Shown: positions 11,782 to 23,706 of the stretch, in pieces
Layout of the letters: every line of letters starts with the position of its first letter
Position numbering within the stretch: position 1 is the first letter of the stretch
Source: Calvatia gigantea
Taxonomy: Eukaryota; Basidiomycota; Agaricomycetes; Agaricales; Lycoperdaceae
Assembly: GCA_025093985.1 (NCBI GenBank)
Contig: JACAAK010000004.1
Span: 806,001-870,000 of the forward strand
DNA length: 64,000 bases
Direction of reading: 5' to 3'
Made by a program: the position numbers and the translations under genes
Notes under the pieces: model-generated
Told to the model about the DNA's origin: nothing
Database searches by the model: none
Seen by the model: the letters and a program-made list of their open reading frames with translations, nothing else

Positions 11782-13436
11782 TTATGCTCTACCCTCAAGT
11801 GCTTCGCTGATGCTGGTATCATGGCCTGTCCTCTGAGTTGTCTGTCTAAAGTGCAACGACGCAGTTATCCGCTCAGACGGCAAAAGGAGTAGTCGGTCCA
11901 TCTCTCCCTGCTCTCGAATGTGTAGTACCACCCGACAAGCCAGAATTGAATAAGCAATTCTCTGTAAACTAGTCGGGAGGTGAGTTGTGTGGCACAACGA
12001 CATCGCAAATAGCATACGTACGGTAACAGCAAGATCTGATAAGCATCCTGAGGTGTGTTGTTAGTTGAGGGGAAGACATGACAGAGTAATGCACCTACCT
12101 GGAGTCGAAAAGCGATGACAGTATTGGTGAGCAAAAGGCCTATCACAACTCTCGTCACATTTGCCTTCTACAGCAGCAAGTTCACATACCAAACATGTAT
12201 ATGTAGTACATAATCCCTGCAAGACAAGATACTTCATAAGAAGACTGCACTTTGCTCACTAGATGAGAGACTCACCATCTCGATAAACCACTCTGATGAG
12301 TTGTGAATGGCCAGCTGCTCTGACTGTTGTGGCTAATAAATCTCAGGACAAAGTGAAATAAAAACATGGATTTACATGCTGATACTCCCCGGGTAATCAT
12401 GAGCAACAGTAGAACTGTTATTACCATAATTAGATACAGTCTTCTAATTGAATATAGAAGACTCACCTCCATCATGGACCATATCTATCATATAAATTGG
12501 GGCAAGGTATAGACCCTTGGCCCCTATAACACATCCCATCAATTGAGGAAAGGGTGATACTTCATCTATTAAGAATATCAGTCAGATAGCTCATATTAGG
12601 CAGCAGAATACCTACAGGTGGTTGACCTCAAGAACAACCCACTAAGAATAGGGATTGCTGTTGCTGATATACCAAACATTCCAAAAAGTCCATATGTCAA
12701 TACCTTCGTCTGTCCACAAACAGCCCATGTTCTCATTGTCATAATCACTGATGAAGTAAGCAAACAATTAGAATATACAGAACAATTGGTTAGGACATAC
12801 AGATTGCGGAGTGTTGACCAATGACAAATGCCCCTGATTGGTCCCAAAATAAGATGCACTCCGATGGCTCACATCAAAAACTCTGCTTACAAGCCACATA
12901 TTCAAAAGTCATTTTGCACACATGCTGAGGAAGTGCATAACCAAGCTGACCTAAATAGTTTCATTTATGAAGAATCAAGATACACTCCTGGACCAATGAG
13001 ACCCCGGTGCAATGACCCACAGTATATTAAAACAGAAACATCAATGAAAGCCCAATAGCGTGCAAAAAGGAACAGCAACTTGGTCGGACTCCATGGCGAG
13101 TTCCAAACAAGTGAAACCTCCGAGTTGAGTGTCAACAGCCAATCAAAGACCTATATGAGCAAGGGCAAGTAAAAATCAGCCTGTCGAATGAACATGAGGG
13201 ACATACCATGAGTGTGGTGCTCGCAACTCCACACCACCACCACCAAACATCAGATCCAATGTTAAGTATTGCATCGACAGGGAAACGTACGGAGGGTATA
13301 CTACAGGCTCCATATCAATTACCTCTTATACTCGCAAAGACAGACAATGTGATTGCGAACATACATTAACCAATCTCACTTTCGCAACTCCAAGAGCTAG
13401 CTCGTTCACGAACTGTAACATGTCCAGATTTTCCAT
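11782..13436 (-). CDS. DUF6533-type multi-pass membrane protein M1
   Basis: DUF6533 proteins are predicted multi-pass membrane proteins, abundant in Agaricomycetes and without assigned function. The start is ATG at 13434-13436 (MENLDMLQFVNELALGV...VN, then a GT donor), matching exon 1 of the four relatives in this window. Further exons read WLLTLNSEVSLVW and LFLFARYWAFIDVSVLIY (about 13130-13035), DQLGYALPQHVCKM (about 12955), FVIGQHSAICMS (about 12840-12800), MTMRTWAVCGQ (about 12750-12715) and RAAGHSQLIRVVYRD (about 12330-12280). The last ones are VVIGLLLTNTVIAFRLQ (12150-12100) and [17 protein letters not shown] (11965-11915), with the stop TAA at 11782-11784. The gene is rich in introns and includes very short exons. 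I saw no forced break, but the small middle exons were not all phased. Its neighbours are CCT2 pseudogene copies B and C. Confidence 0.7.
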
Positions 13437-14500
13437 GAAAATGTGTTGGGCTGGGTCGCCAGTGGAAGGGGAAAGAATGGTACTGCGCTTACCACGATAC
13501 TGTGGACAAATACTGCTCTCTGGACTTTCCGAAGACCCAATGATGAAAGGAACCATCTGTTCGTCGGCCGGAAATATGGCCTAAAAATACCACGATCAGT
13601 TTCACCGCACTAGCACGGATGGAGCTGCAGATGAGGACGGAATTACACCGTCTCCAATATTGCCAACACTCCCAACGATTTAGTTCGTAGCAAATAGGAA
13701 GAGCCCAAGATCGATAGCCACTCTTGAGGACAACCAGTATGGAAATATTGATAGCAGCGGGGCAGCAATGGTCGATGCGTTCCTGCCTGCTCCTTGCTTT
13801 CACCACCCGATCATCATAGAACCAAAGTTTGTTGATGGTTCGCGCACTCGAAATAAGCGGGCGCGTGATGGGTGGGATAGCAGAATGCTGCGAAGGCAGC
13901 CGAGTGTGCACCGGGATGATGTCAAAGCCTAAAGAGCCGGAAATTCGCCGCGCTTCGTTCCCGAACTTCCGAACTTCCGTGCGAAGAGATAGGGCTTAAC
14001 ATGTCCATGGTATACTCAAGTTGATCTAGTTGGAAATGTCGTAAGTCAGCTGAGATCTCGTTGACGAGTCACAACAGTCTAATACTACCCACATGATGTC
14101 CAAACTACTCCTGGGAATCTCTCAAGCCCATCCCCCCTGGCTAAACTTCTGTCGACCTCCATCACGCATCGCGTGCATACACTAGTACAGGCTTATATCA
14201 CTTCAGAGCCTTTCGCGTCCCCATTCCGGCACCTTTAACATTCAAACAGCCAGACCAATGCTATGAAGGGCGAGATGATAGGCGAAGTAACGGATTCGAA
14301 CTCTGATGCATTGATGCGGCAGGTCATTCAGCCCGACACCCACACCTCTTTCAACCATTTTTCACTAGGTTTCGTTAATCTCACCCTTGACGAAACCGTT
14401 ACCGTGGACTCATTAAAACGGATGGAAATTTTTAATATTCCTGGTCGTTAACACCTGCGCTATTTTATCCTTACTTTCGATTTCTTCCACTCACAACCAC
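13437..14500. other. No gene; carries a segment repeated at 18.6-18.9 kb
   Basis: Nothing convincing is coded here. The stretch about 13960-14280 (for example CATTCAAACAGCCAGACCAA at 14239) has a recognisable match at about 18640-18900 (CACTCAAACAACCAACTGAC at 18851). The offset is about 4.61 kb, the same as for the CCT2 and DUF6533 copies. A short open frame at 14263-14451 has no recognised similarity. Confidence 0.6.
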
Positions 14501-15500
14501 CCTACGAGGCCATGGACACAGTCAAAGTCAAAGTGTTCGGCGCCCGCTTAAAAATCGACGGTGCAGGAAAATCGGCTGGACTCGAGCCCGTAGGACGCGC
14601 ATGCCTACCCTCCCTTTAAGCGCGTCCATATTCTAATGAGAAAAAAATGAAGGCTGAAGTCGACGCGATCGCTTCGCATGCCATCAACTCCTCCGCAAAC
14701 CGCCAGTTCATCTACAACTACCCGGGACCCTTCCTCGCAAAAAAATAAATCATGGCAGCTGAACTATGGTATTCGAACACGCGGGCTTTAAAGTTGTGGA
14801 AATACTTTCGTTAGCTTGGTGGGACTGCCGGCCCTTTGATTGGCCCGCGGGCGTTGCTAGTTGGTTGAGGAGGCCATGATTAGACGGGATAGGGTAACAT
14901 ATTCATTCCTTGAAACGTGGAGTTTCGTCCTTGCTAATGATTTTTCTTTCCCCCGGATCGTCAAATTTCCCGGTGTCGCAGTGGGTGAAGCATTCTTACT
15001 AGTCCGTCGAGGCTCAACAAACCAAGTGGCTCACGGAGCCGATCCATCTCTTCGCAGCGGCGCCGATCCACCCTCCCCCACAGTCGAAGGAGCGCACATG
15101 GTCCTCGGAGGGCGCCCAGGAATACCTATGAGCCGCCCTGTATAAAGTGCGAGGGCATAAAAGGTAAACGCACGATTGAAATGGAGGCATTTGGTAGGGT
15201 TCTGAGACAGATTCTGGTGATTTTGGCGGATAATGCTGGATATGATTTGAGTGATCGTATAACGAGGTTAAAGGCAACACTTGTGAGAGAGACGGACGCT
15301 GGATTTGGTATGTCAATTTTTTCTGACTTAAGTGTTCCGTTGGGTCGAGTGGCTAATTGTGTCTTTAAAGTTGTAGGCATACTGAAGAAAAATTACGTCA
15401 GTAAAGGCGCTGGGTGTGATGGAGAGCAAAAAAAAAAAAGTCGGGGAAACAAGCCGTCCTCAGCGCGACTGAGGTTGCGAAGGTGATCTTCTCGTACGTC
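14500..15500 (+). pseudogene. CCT2 pseudogene copy C
   Basis: This is the clearest of the copies. Pieces are MDTVKVKVFGARLKIDGAGK (14511-14570), KMKAEVDAIASHAINSSANR (14646-14705), QFIYNYPG (14706-14729), KFPGVAVGEAF (about 14963-14995), RGSTNQV (15009 on), EAFGRVLRQILVILADNAGY (15184-15243), DLSDRITRLKATL (15244 on) and KQAVLSATEVAKVI (about 15450-15492). A TAA follows the YNYPG segment (PFLAKK then stop), and the glycine-rich GGG(C/S)xEM segment is degenerate (LGGRPGIPMS, 15097 on). Frames shift at several points. Confidence 0.85.
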
Positions 15501-15819
15501 TGATTGCTACCAATCGTGTACACCATGCTGAGACTGGACAATCAGTATGAATGGTATCGTAAACCAGCGTGCGTAAGTACGGAGTTGTCTAATTTTAATA
15601 ACAAAATACGTTCAGTCATAGGTGTGCATTGTCACATTTGAGCTTCTGCATTATTTGCGGCCTGATCCGTTTCCGAGTTCAGTTCCCCCGCGCGAATCTT
15701 GTCATGACTTGAAGTTCCTTGGTCCATAAACCTCAACTGGGTCCGTTACGCCCTGCATTCCCTGATGACTGAACAGTGATTCACTCAAGTTCTAGCGCAC
15801 AGGATGCTTCCAGTGGATC

Positions 15820-16045
15820 ATCAAGCAACTCTCAAGGAAACTGAAGGATTCCTCCATGACCGCACTATCACCTCATAGTCGGCTGCTCAGAAGTGCTTTT
15901 GAGCTGCGCTGTAAGAGTCTACGAGGCGTGGAAGCGGTCGCGACATAGGCGTTATGTGGTTGCCAGAGAAATTCTTACGAGAAAGTTGAAGGCGGCGGAT
16001 TGTGAGGTACAGACGAGTACTCAACGTGGTGCGTGGTTGATTTCT
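15820..16045 (+). pseudogene. CCT2 pseudogene copy D (short)
   Basis: This is a weak remnant with SLHDRTITS (about 15850) followed by GCSEVLLSCAVRVYEA and REILTRKLKAADCEV (about 15882-16010). These align in order with the ERSLHDAL, GGCAEMLMS and LRAAHYEG segments of CCT beta. It sits at the same place relative to DUF6533 gene M2 as copy B does to M1, with an offset of 4.60 kb. Without that positional match the call would be doubtful. Confidence 0.6.
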
Positions 16046-16383
16046 CAGTTCAAAAGATTGCTACTCATCGTGTGTGCATCTGGACTAAGGAGCGAGCGGC
16101 CAAGATTAGGGTGGTGCTGAGTGTTGGAGCGTCCCTTGCTTTTTGGAGTCGGCGCAAAGCGGCCCATTGCTTTGGCACTTTGTCCATTGCAGGCTCGGGA
16201 CACCATTAATACGCCCAACGGTCATCAGCATTTGTGCAATTGAGAATTTCAATACACTCTGGCATTTTCGATTTACGCCCAAGCGTTTTTCGAATCCCAA
16301 GCCTACTCTCGTGTATACTGGCAGATTCACAGCCCCAGTCGCGCCTGTGCCTGCGATTTCATCATCTGTTGAAACCCGATTCG

Positions 16384-18003
16384 TTACACCTTGGCACTGG
16401 GTTCTTCGTCAATGCCGGTAAGAACATGACTCGCCCTCTGGGTTATCCGTGCGAAACGTAACGTTCCAGTTACCTGCTCAGACAACAATCTCTCCGTCCG
16501 TCCCTGTTCCCGGATATGCAAGATCACGCGACAAGCCAGAACCGAATAGGTAACTCGCTCTATTCTGGCGAGGGAGTGAATGGTGTTATTTCGCAGAACC
16601 GAAACAGGATGCGTACGGTACCAGCAAAGTCATGTAGGCTTCCTGAGGAGTGCTGTAAGTCGAGAACAAAACGGCAAACAACGCACTTACTTGAAGTCGA
16701 AATATAATGATGGTATTGACGAGCGAAAGCGCTATCACACAACTTCAATCAAAGGTGTTATCAAAGTAACAGATCTCCCTACCAAATACATATACATAAT
16801 ATACAATCCCTGCAAGGAAGGTACTTTGTGATCACAACGACATTAAACAGTCGAGAAACTCACCATCTCGATAAACCACCCTGGCAAGCTGTGAATTACC
16901 AGCTTCCCTGACTGTCTGATGATGAGCGAACATCAGGAGACTGAAATAAAAATAAGGATTTACATGCCAATACCCCCTGGGTAACCATGAGCAACAGTAG
17001 ACCTGTTGTTATAATAGGCAAATCAAGTCTTTCCAACAAGCAGAGAAAACTTACTTCCATCATAGAACATAAGCATAACATAGATTGAGGCTAGATACGA
17101 ACCTTCAGCTCGAAGGGTGCATCCTATCAACTGAGGAACTTCTGAGGCCCCAACTGTAAAAAGGTTACGATTTATCAGGTCAACAACAGGCGCAGAACAC
17201 TTACAGGTGGATGACTTCAAGTACAGCCCAACAAGTATGAGGCTTGCCATCCATGATAATACAAACATCCCAAACAGCCCATACGTCGACTTCCTGCCCT
17301 TTCCACAAACGGCCCATGTCCTGATTGTCAGGATCACTGTTATGATATGAACAAATTATTAACAGAGCAACTGGTGAAGACATACATATTGCAAAACCTT
17401 GACCAATCACAAACGTCCCTTCATGATCCCAAAATAAGACATAAATTCGACGCTCCGAGTATCGGTGAAGATGGTTGACTTACAAGCCACATATTCGTAA
17501 GTCAATTTGCATATATGTCGAGGAAGAGCATAGCCAAGTTGATCTGCAAAGGAATTTATTTGTCGAGCCAAAGTTCCAAGGAAATAGAAGGGTACCGTGA
17601 CTTACAGTATGTTAGAACGGAAATGTCAATAAAGGGTAAATAACGGGTAAGGAAGAATAACACCTTCATTCCATTCCACGGCGAACTCCAAACAAGTGAG
17701 ACCTCCAAGTCAAGCGTCAAGAACCAATCAAAGACCTACGGAGAGGTAAAAACCAGTCTGTCTAAGGGGCGAAGGGAACATACCATGATTGTGATACTAG
17801 GAACTTCGCACCAGAGTCGAACATCAGCTTTGACACAAAATCTCGTCAACAAAGAAACAAACCAAGGGTATACTACAAGCCCCGTATCAACCATCTGATG
17901 CCCACAAAAGCGAAGGTGACAGTGAACGCACGTTGACCCATTTCACTTCTTCAACTCCAAGAGCCAGCTTGTAAATGAGCGGCCATGAGTCTGGGCTTGC
18001 CAT
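16384..18003 (-). CDS. DUF6533-type multi-pass membrane protein M2
   Basis: The start is ATG at 18001-18003 (MASPDSWPLIYKLALGVEEV...VN, then GTGCGT). Later pieces are TFVIGQGFAICMS (about 17425-17385), VILTIRTWAVCGKGRKSTYG (17340-17280), FVLSWMASLILVGLYLKSST (17268-17209), a short exon with YDG before GTAAGT (about 17065), and a last exon with ERVTYSVLACRVILHIREQG (about 16560-16500). The stop is TAA at 16384-16386. Splice sites fall at the same places as in M1, and the two genes are about 4.6 kb apart, so they are duplicates. The YxxLLVPYA exon (about 16640-16600) is followed by a GT...AG interval before the last exon, as in the plus-strand gene at 44.6 kb. Confidence 0.7.
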
Positions 18004-19330
18004 TGTAGGGTATTGTTGTGTGTGTCACCTGCGCAGGAGGGGGGGCGGGACGCGTGCCGTGTTTCCCTTAGGATGGATATATACTGGTTCTATGGACGCT
18101 TGCTAAGGATCACTTGCCCGTCACCCAGTGGATCAATCCAAATATAAATAGCCTGTTCCTATCCGATTGCCGCCCGAGTCATAAGATGATGCTGTGCATT
18201 GGGGCGAAAATACTTCCACCAAAAATTACCAGCCCTCGACCACCTGATGCTGCATTCAGATAGAACAAGACAGCGCTAACTTCAGAGAATAACAACAATA
18301 CAAAGAGGAGCACTGAAGCATTGAATTAATGACAATCGATAGCGCCCGCCCATGACGGGGTTCCATTATCCATTTGTGATAGAATTCGAGGCAACTGATG
18401 GCATCTGTCAACGCAGTGCTAAGGGGACTACATGTGCTCTTGAAACAGGCGGCAGAATCCGACGAAGGTAGTCGACCGTGTATCTCAGATAGAGGTTAAG
18501 GCCTAAGAATTGGGGAGGTTGCAGTGTGCGCTATTTGTCGAAGGTCAACGCGAATGAGCTCTGGGTGAAAGTATGTTTGTAGACACGAGCAATGGGATAT
18601 TTGAACCGTAGACGATATATTCAGGCGAGCCTAGTTGAACACATTTTTTGAAATTAGTCGGGACGAGGCCGACAACTCTCTAACACTCACGTGACCTCCA
18701 AGGGAACCACAATCTCCTTAATCAGTGCCCGCTTCGAAGCTTCGACGCACCCTCTCGCTAAACTTCTCGCGTTCTCCATCGCGCGCGCACGGATGGCGCT
18801 ACTTTTACTACTTCAGAATCCTTCCCACTCCTGATTCTGATATCCTTTACACTCAAACAACCAACTGACGATATGACAGGTGAGAGCGGCTGTTGGAAGG
18901 GGTGAACGTATCAACATCTTTCAACGACAAAGAAGGAAGGAAGGTGTCAGTGAGGCTTAATGTGATATCACGCGAAGAAGCGTACGTACGTCACTAGATA
19001 ACAGCCTTCCACTTCCCGGGTTATCCGGGTATCGTGTTCTTTTGAAACCCCTCAACTTCTCGGAAATCACTCCCCGTTGCCCAAGGTTCCATCTCTCTTC
19101 AGACGGATGGTCCACCCGGATGCAATTATTCTTGGTATCTCAAGAAGAGACTGTAACTCGATGAGGGTATCCTAAAGGGGTTGGAGACCATGGTGCAATT
19201 GTGAGGAATGTGCAGGTGAGCTGGGGATTGTTAGGAACGTGAATGCGGTGCAGACAATAAATGATATGCCAAGGATCTCAAATGCGTTTGGGAATGAGAA
19301 GTTGCTGGGTAGAGGTCTCCACGGGAAGGT
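18004..19330. other. Intergenic; holds second copy of the 13.96-14.28 kb segment
   Basis: About 18640-18900 matches about 13960-14280. Nothing else is recognised. A short stretch near 19200-19330 reads GIVRNVNAVQTINDMPRISN in one frame but has no supporting context. Confidence 0.5.
18075..18083 (-). promoter_or_regulatory. TATA-like box upstream of DUF6533 gene M2
   Basis: The minus strand reads AGTATATATCC about 75 bp upstream of the M2 start codon. Position and sequence fit a core promoter, but this is inferred only. Confidence 0.35.
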
Positions 19331-21090
19331 GTCCTGTTCAACATTCTGAAAATTTACCGTTAGTCAACGCCAACAACATTGTATATCTCCATCCGTGACT
19401 CACCGGCCACATTGACTCTCTACCATCAAATTTGTCCCACCGAACTGATCGCTCCTCACGTCCCGCGCCAAGAGATGCCTGCCTGGTCTGACTCTTGGCA
19501 GATTACCAGAGCATGTGATTGCAAACGCAAACTGGGTGGCGCGTTCAGACGGACGCGACACCGCCATCCACATATGTTGACTATAAGTCCAGCTCTCGTT
19601 TCTATATCCTGGAAAATGCCATGATCTAGGAACCCTTGCTGGTGACTCGGACGGTCCTGGGGCAACGTCCTAATAGTAAATTTTGATCCACCACAACGTT
19701 CGCCCTCGGTGATCATCCAGAGGTAGACCGTGGCAAAAGCAGAGAACAAAAATTAACTAGAAGATCCTTGCCGAAAGCGGGGAAATCCAACACCTATTTT
19801 TCCGTTCCTACTTTGGTTCCTCTGGACAGGGTATCATTTTTTTGATTAGATTCAGATGTCGAGGGGAATATATAGGGGATCAAGCGGATAGGTCCTCAAT
19901 GCGGCCAATGATGCACACCCCGAAAAAATACCAATGCAATAGTATGTTGAAAGAGTAGGTTGAGAGTATTGTATTGTGAACGATTGTCAGGGGTTCCTTA
20001 CCTATCCCCAGCTCCCAATTGGTGCGGATATTTTCCAAAGAACTGTCGTTCACGGCAGATGTCATGACGACACGGTCGAAGTACTGGATCCGCAATATGT
20101 CTTTGCCGACACTTCCTCCGCCCTGTACAAATCACCGAATCTCTTCTCTAAAAGCTGGCAATAACTCTCAGCCATGCGTATTACATCCTATATACACCGA
20201 GTTGTGAGCAATTTACTTGGAGTTATTGGCTCAGCCCCTGACACGATGACAAGAGCATTGGAAATTACCATGAAGACGACCCGGACATCACACAAAGTAG
20301 ATTCTGGGGAGTTTGGCTCAAGGATAATCGGCGGACTGAGAGCCTGGTTAATCATGTACTTCAAGGGGGAGAAGCGGACCACGAACACGGCATAGTTGTG
20401 ACTAACATCCTCAACGATGCCGCTGCCTAAGCCGCTCCGTCGCTTAATATCCTTATTAATTGAACGTCTGTCAAGATTGTGATACTCCTGTGCAAGCTGC
20501 GCCCTCGTATCTTCTTGGGTTGGCTGAGAGAATGAGATGGATACTCAAATTCAAATAAGATCAGTACCGGGGGCACGACAAAGGTGTGGTGTCATGGGAA
20601 TTGAGGTCGGTCGCTTAAAAGCGAAAACAGAATCCTTCACACACGCCTCAGGGGGCTCCAACATCATTCGAACCATGCGCCGCTGAAAACTGTTGGAATA
20701 ACATCACCCACCGTGGCAGGACTGGAAGACACCAGAATCAATCTTTTGCACCAGGTAGATTGTTTATCCTGTATCTGTTCAGTTGTTCATGAATTGTACT
20801 CAATGCGTTCTTTCCCAGCTGGTAGGTATTATTTCTCCGCCGCATCGAACAAACGATGCCCGGCGCGATATTACACGAACAATGGCCAACCCCTCCAGAT
20901 AATAACATCGCCCAGCCGTCGCTTGGATTCAAATCCCCAGAAAAATGTATGGCATCAAGGTATGTAGCTGGATAATTATGCCTTTTCGGTCCCACTGATG
21001 TGCGGGAAGGTCGGGTGGATCGCGGCTAAGATTTTCTCTCGCGTGAGGACGCCAACGTCTATATTTATCTCATAGAAAACCGACAGCTGC
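19330..21090. other. Unassigned, possible minus-strand coding remnants
   Basis: Two minus-strand stretches look protein-like. At about 20430-20230 there is GSGIVEDVSHNYAVFVV followed by RFSPLKYMINQAL. At about 20130-20030 there is DILRIQYFDRVVMTSAVND followed by a GTAAGG donor-like site. A third, at 19749-19456, is open for 97 codons. I recognise no family and cannot join them into one model. Confidence 0.3.
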
Positions 21091-21101
21091 AGCTCCATGG
21101 T

Positions 21102-21107
21102 TATATA
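21102..21107 (+). promoter_or_regulatory. TATA box of DUF6533 gene P1
   Basis: TATATA lies 95 bp upstream of the ATG at 21202, which is itself in a good start context (ACCACCATGG). Confidence 0.45.
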
Positions 21108-21201
21108 GGCCGTGGGGAGGGTGCGCGGTTTACTTGACAACTTCCTGCGGCTCAACTCCGTGCATCGTCTCGCATTTGTTGTTTCCATTAGACCCACCAC
21201 C

Positions 21202-22943
21202 ATGGAAGCTCAGCAATTGGCGCAAGCCATTGAAAAGCTTTCAGTCGGTGTTGAGCGACTCAGACAGGTTAACGTGAGTGTCTCTGAATTTTTTTGTTTG
21301 TTAATAGCAGAATTAAAACACCTCCAGTCTCTCAACGGTACGTTTCGCACTAGAACCCACTCCGCGGATCGTTGATGGCTAAGTGGCAAAAAAGCTGCCA
21401 GTGTCACAATTCTGGTGAGTTACTACATGTACTCTATCCGAAAGGTCGGGAATAAACGCGGCGACTAGGCTTTCGACTGGTTGTTAATGTTGGATTTGGA
21501 GTATTTGCTCATTTGGAAAGCCAAGTGGAATACAACAAAGATTTTGTATCTGCTGGCGCGATACCTACCTTTTATCGATACCTCCCTCGTAATGTATCGT
21601 GAGTGTAGTGCCCTCGTCGTATTTCGTACTTCAGTGGTAACGAATCAAAATTCCGTAGACCAGCTGGGGTTTGCGCTCTCGGAGCAGACCTGTCAAAGAG
21701 TATTTGACGCTACAGCTTGTAGGGGATTGGCTTCAAAATCTTCCGGAATGCACTGATTTACCCAGCATTTTAGTTATGTTCGGCCTTGGTATGGCTATCG
21801 TAGAGAGTAGGTTCCTTCACACTCTCTTGCGTTTCACCTGCATGAGCTCCTTGCCTTAGTGGTCCTCACGCTCAGGACGTGGGCTGTTTGGAGCAAAAGC
21901 AAGAGGTTTACCTGGTGTCTTTTTTCGGCATTCGCCGCGGTATGGTCGGCGATTTTGATAATTTTGGGGTTCTATGTGAAATCTTTGACCCGTGCGTGTC
22001 TCATTTCCGTAACGCTGGCACGAATTGACGCTCGCCTTAGATCGAGCATCGCCGGTTCCAAAGCTGGTTGGATGTACTATTGAAGTTTCGAGTCCGATTC
22101 TATCGGTCGACTATATTTTACTCATGGCTTATGATGCGTGTACGTCAAACTGGCTCAACCTTTCTCCAACGTCGTTGGTGACGGTCGTATCCAGGTCTAT
22201 TACTCTTGATGATCATCCGAGGCATCGCAGCTTGTAAGTCTGAACAACCAGTCGTATTAGTTCCTCAAGTTTTAGTTTGTCATTTACACCTGACATTGCC
22301 TATTTCTCAGTCAGGTCAGGGGGAGATTCGTATCTGATACGGGTCGTTTACAGTGACGGTGAGTTTCATTCGATACCAGACTCGAAATCCGCCTTACAAC
22401 GTCTCCAGGCATTATTTATTATATCTATGTGTTCGGTATGTGCTGCCAGTAGGACAAAGCGACCACTGATCAGGGTCGTTCCGTAGCTCTTTCGCTGCTC
22501 AACGTTCTGGTCATCATAAAACTTCCGGTGAGCTCAAGGTCACTTGGTTCGCATAACCTGTCTCATTCAAGTTGTTCATTTTAGAGCGACTATGAAACTT
22601 TGCTTTTGATGTAGGTCGCATTTATCGGCCTATTTGATGCCAAATGATGATGATATCCAGGCTCGAACGAGTGGTGCACTCTACGTTGGCTTGTCGGGTG
22701 GTACTGCATATCCGTCGGCAAGCATCAACGGATGAGATTATTACGGGGAGAAGTGTTTTGCCTGCAGTTAGTTATGAGTCCATGGAGATGAGCAATTGGG
22801 ATACCGCGACGAAAGAGATCAGGTTGGTTTTTGGCATTTCAGCTCGGCTATGTGCTCTCTTATCACTCAACTCCACAGAGACGCGGGCAAGTCGACTCAT
22901 TGATAGACGCTTCGTGTATAGTGTGATATACAGTCGCCATTGA
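21202..22943 (+). CDS. DUF6533-type multi-pass membrane protein P1
   Basis: Exon 1 (21202-21273) encodes 24 residues, MEAQQLAQAIEKLSVGVERL plus RQVN, and ends at GTGAGT. A micro-exon near 21330 and another with AASVTIL (about 21392-21412) follow. The exon from 21469 to 21598 has FDWLLMLDLEYLLIW and [14 protein letters not shown], the DUF6533 signature. Next are DQLGFALSEQTCQRVF (about 21660), [17 protein letters not shown] (about 21860-21910), GFYVKS, SGGDSYLIRVVYSD (about 22316-22360), and the last exon with [20 protein letters not shown] (from about 22660) and stop TGA at 22941-22943. The C-terminal tail is longer than in P2 and lacks the LRFxxTTQRTGH segment of M1 and the 44.6-kb gene. Confidence 0.7.
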
Positions 22944-23706
22944 ACTGATTCCATCCGGAGCCCAATTTAAATCAGCACGATGCCAATCACGATTGAATGA
23001 GGGCATTGTCTTCTCTATCGCCCAAATTTTTTTCTCGAATTATTAACGTATTCCCGCATAGATCTCGGATGGCCCTCCACGAGATCCAACTCCATCGTAA
23101 GTTGTGAAACCCTTTTGAGCATTGCCTAACGTGCTTGCTGTGGGATCTTCGATCACCGATCAACGTCAACATCAGCTCTCGCCCCTAAGAAGTTCTATAT
23201 GTCGGCGAGTCCCGATGGATATACCTCCAATGCGTCCACTTGCAACTGTGCGTCGATCAACTAGCTCATATGGTACCTCGCAGTACCCATGGAGCTCAAC
23301 CCACCCAAAACTTGCTCATGTGGCTCGGGCGTTCTCTGTTGACTGAAAGACCCAGTCTTCCTCAACTGCGGGGTAGTGCCGTCTCAAGCAGTGCATTGGC
23401 CACACTACCAGAAAGTTGTCATTCCCACTGATTTCTAAATCGGTCCCCTTCCTAGATCAGGGTTTCAATGGTGGTAACCAAGGTATGATTTTTTGGTGAT
23501 CCCGCGACCGCTATTCTCGAAGCAGTAGTGTTTATAGCTTTTTTTCAGTGAACCTTGAGACCGTTGCCCTTTTGGCAAAGTGTCGAGATGGGGGAGGAAT
23601 GACATTTTTATGCTGTGCATGAACTGGATGTATGACTTCCCTCCCTTCCCCCTCACACTCCTCCAATCACACCCGTTTCCCTCCCCGAGTTCTTTTGCAA
23701 GGTGAA
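22944..23706. other. Intergenic, nothing recognised
   Basis: No open frame here has a recognisable motif. A pyrimidine-rich tract at 23635-23700 precedes the P2 start and may belong to its promoter or 5' UTR. Confidence 0.5.

Noticed and set aside
20030..20130. GGGSVGKD, resembling a Ras-type P-loop, on the minus strand
   Set aside because: The P-loop Ser/Thr is replaced by Asp, and the following residues do not fit switch I or the rest of a GTPase.
20925..20950. GGATTCAAATCCCC, resembling a tRNA T-arm
   Set aside because: No matching acceptor, D or anticodon arms could be found around it. No tRNA or rRNA gene was identified anywhere in the window.
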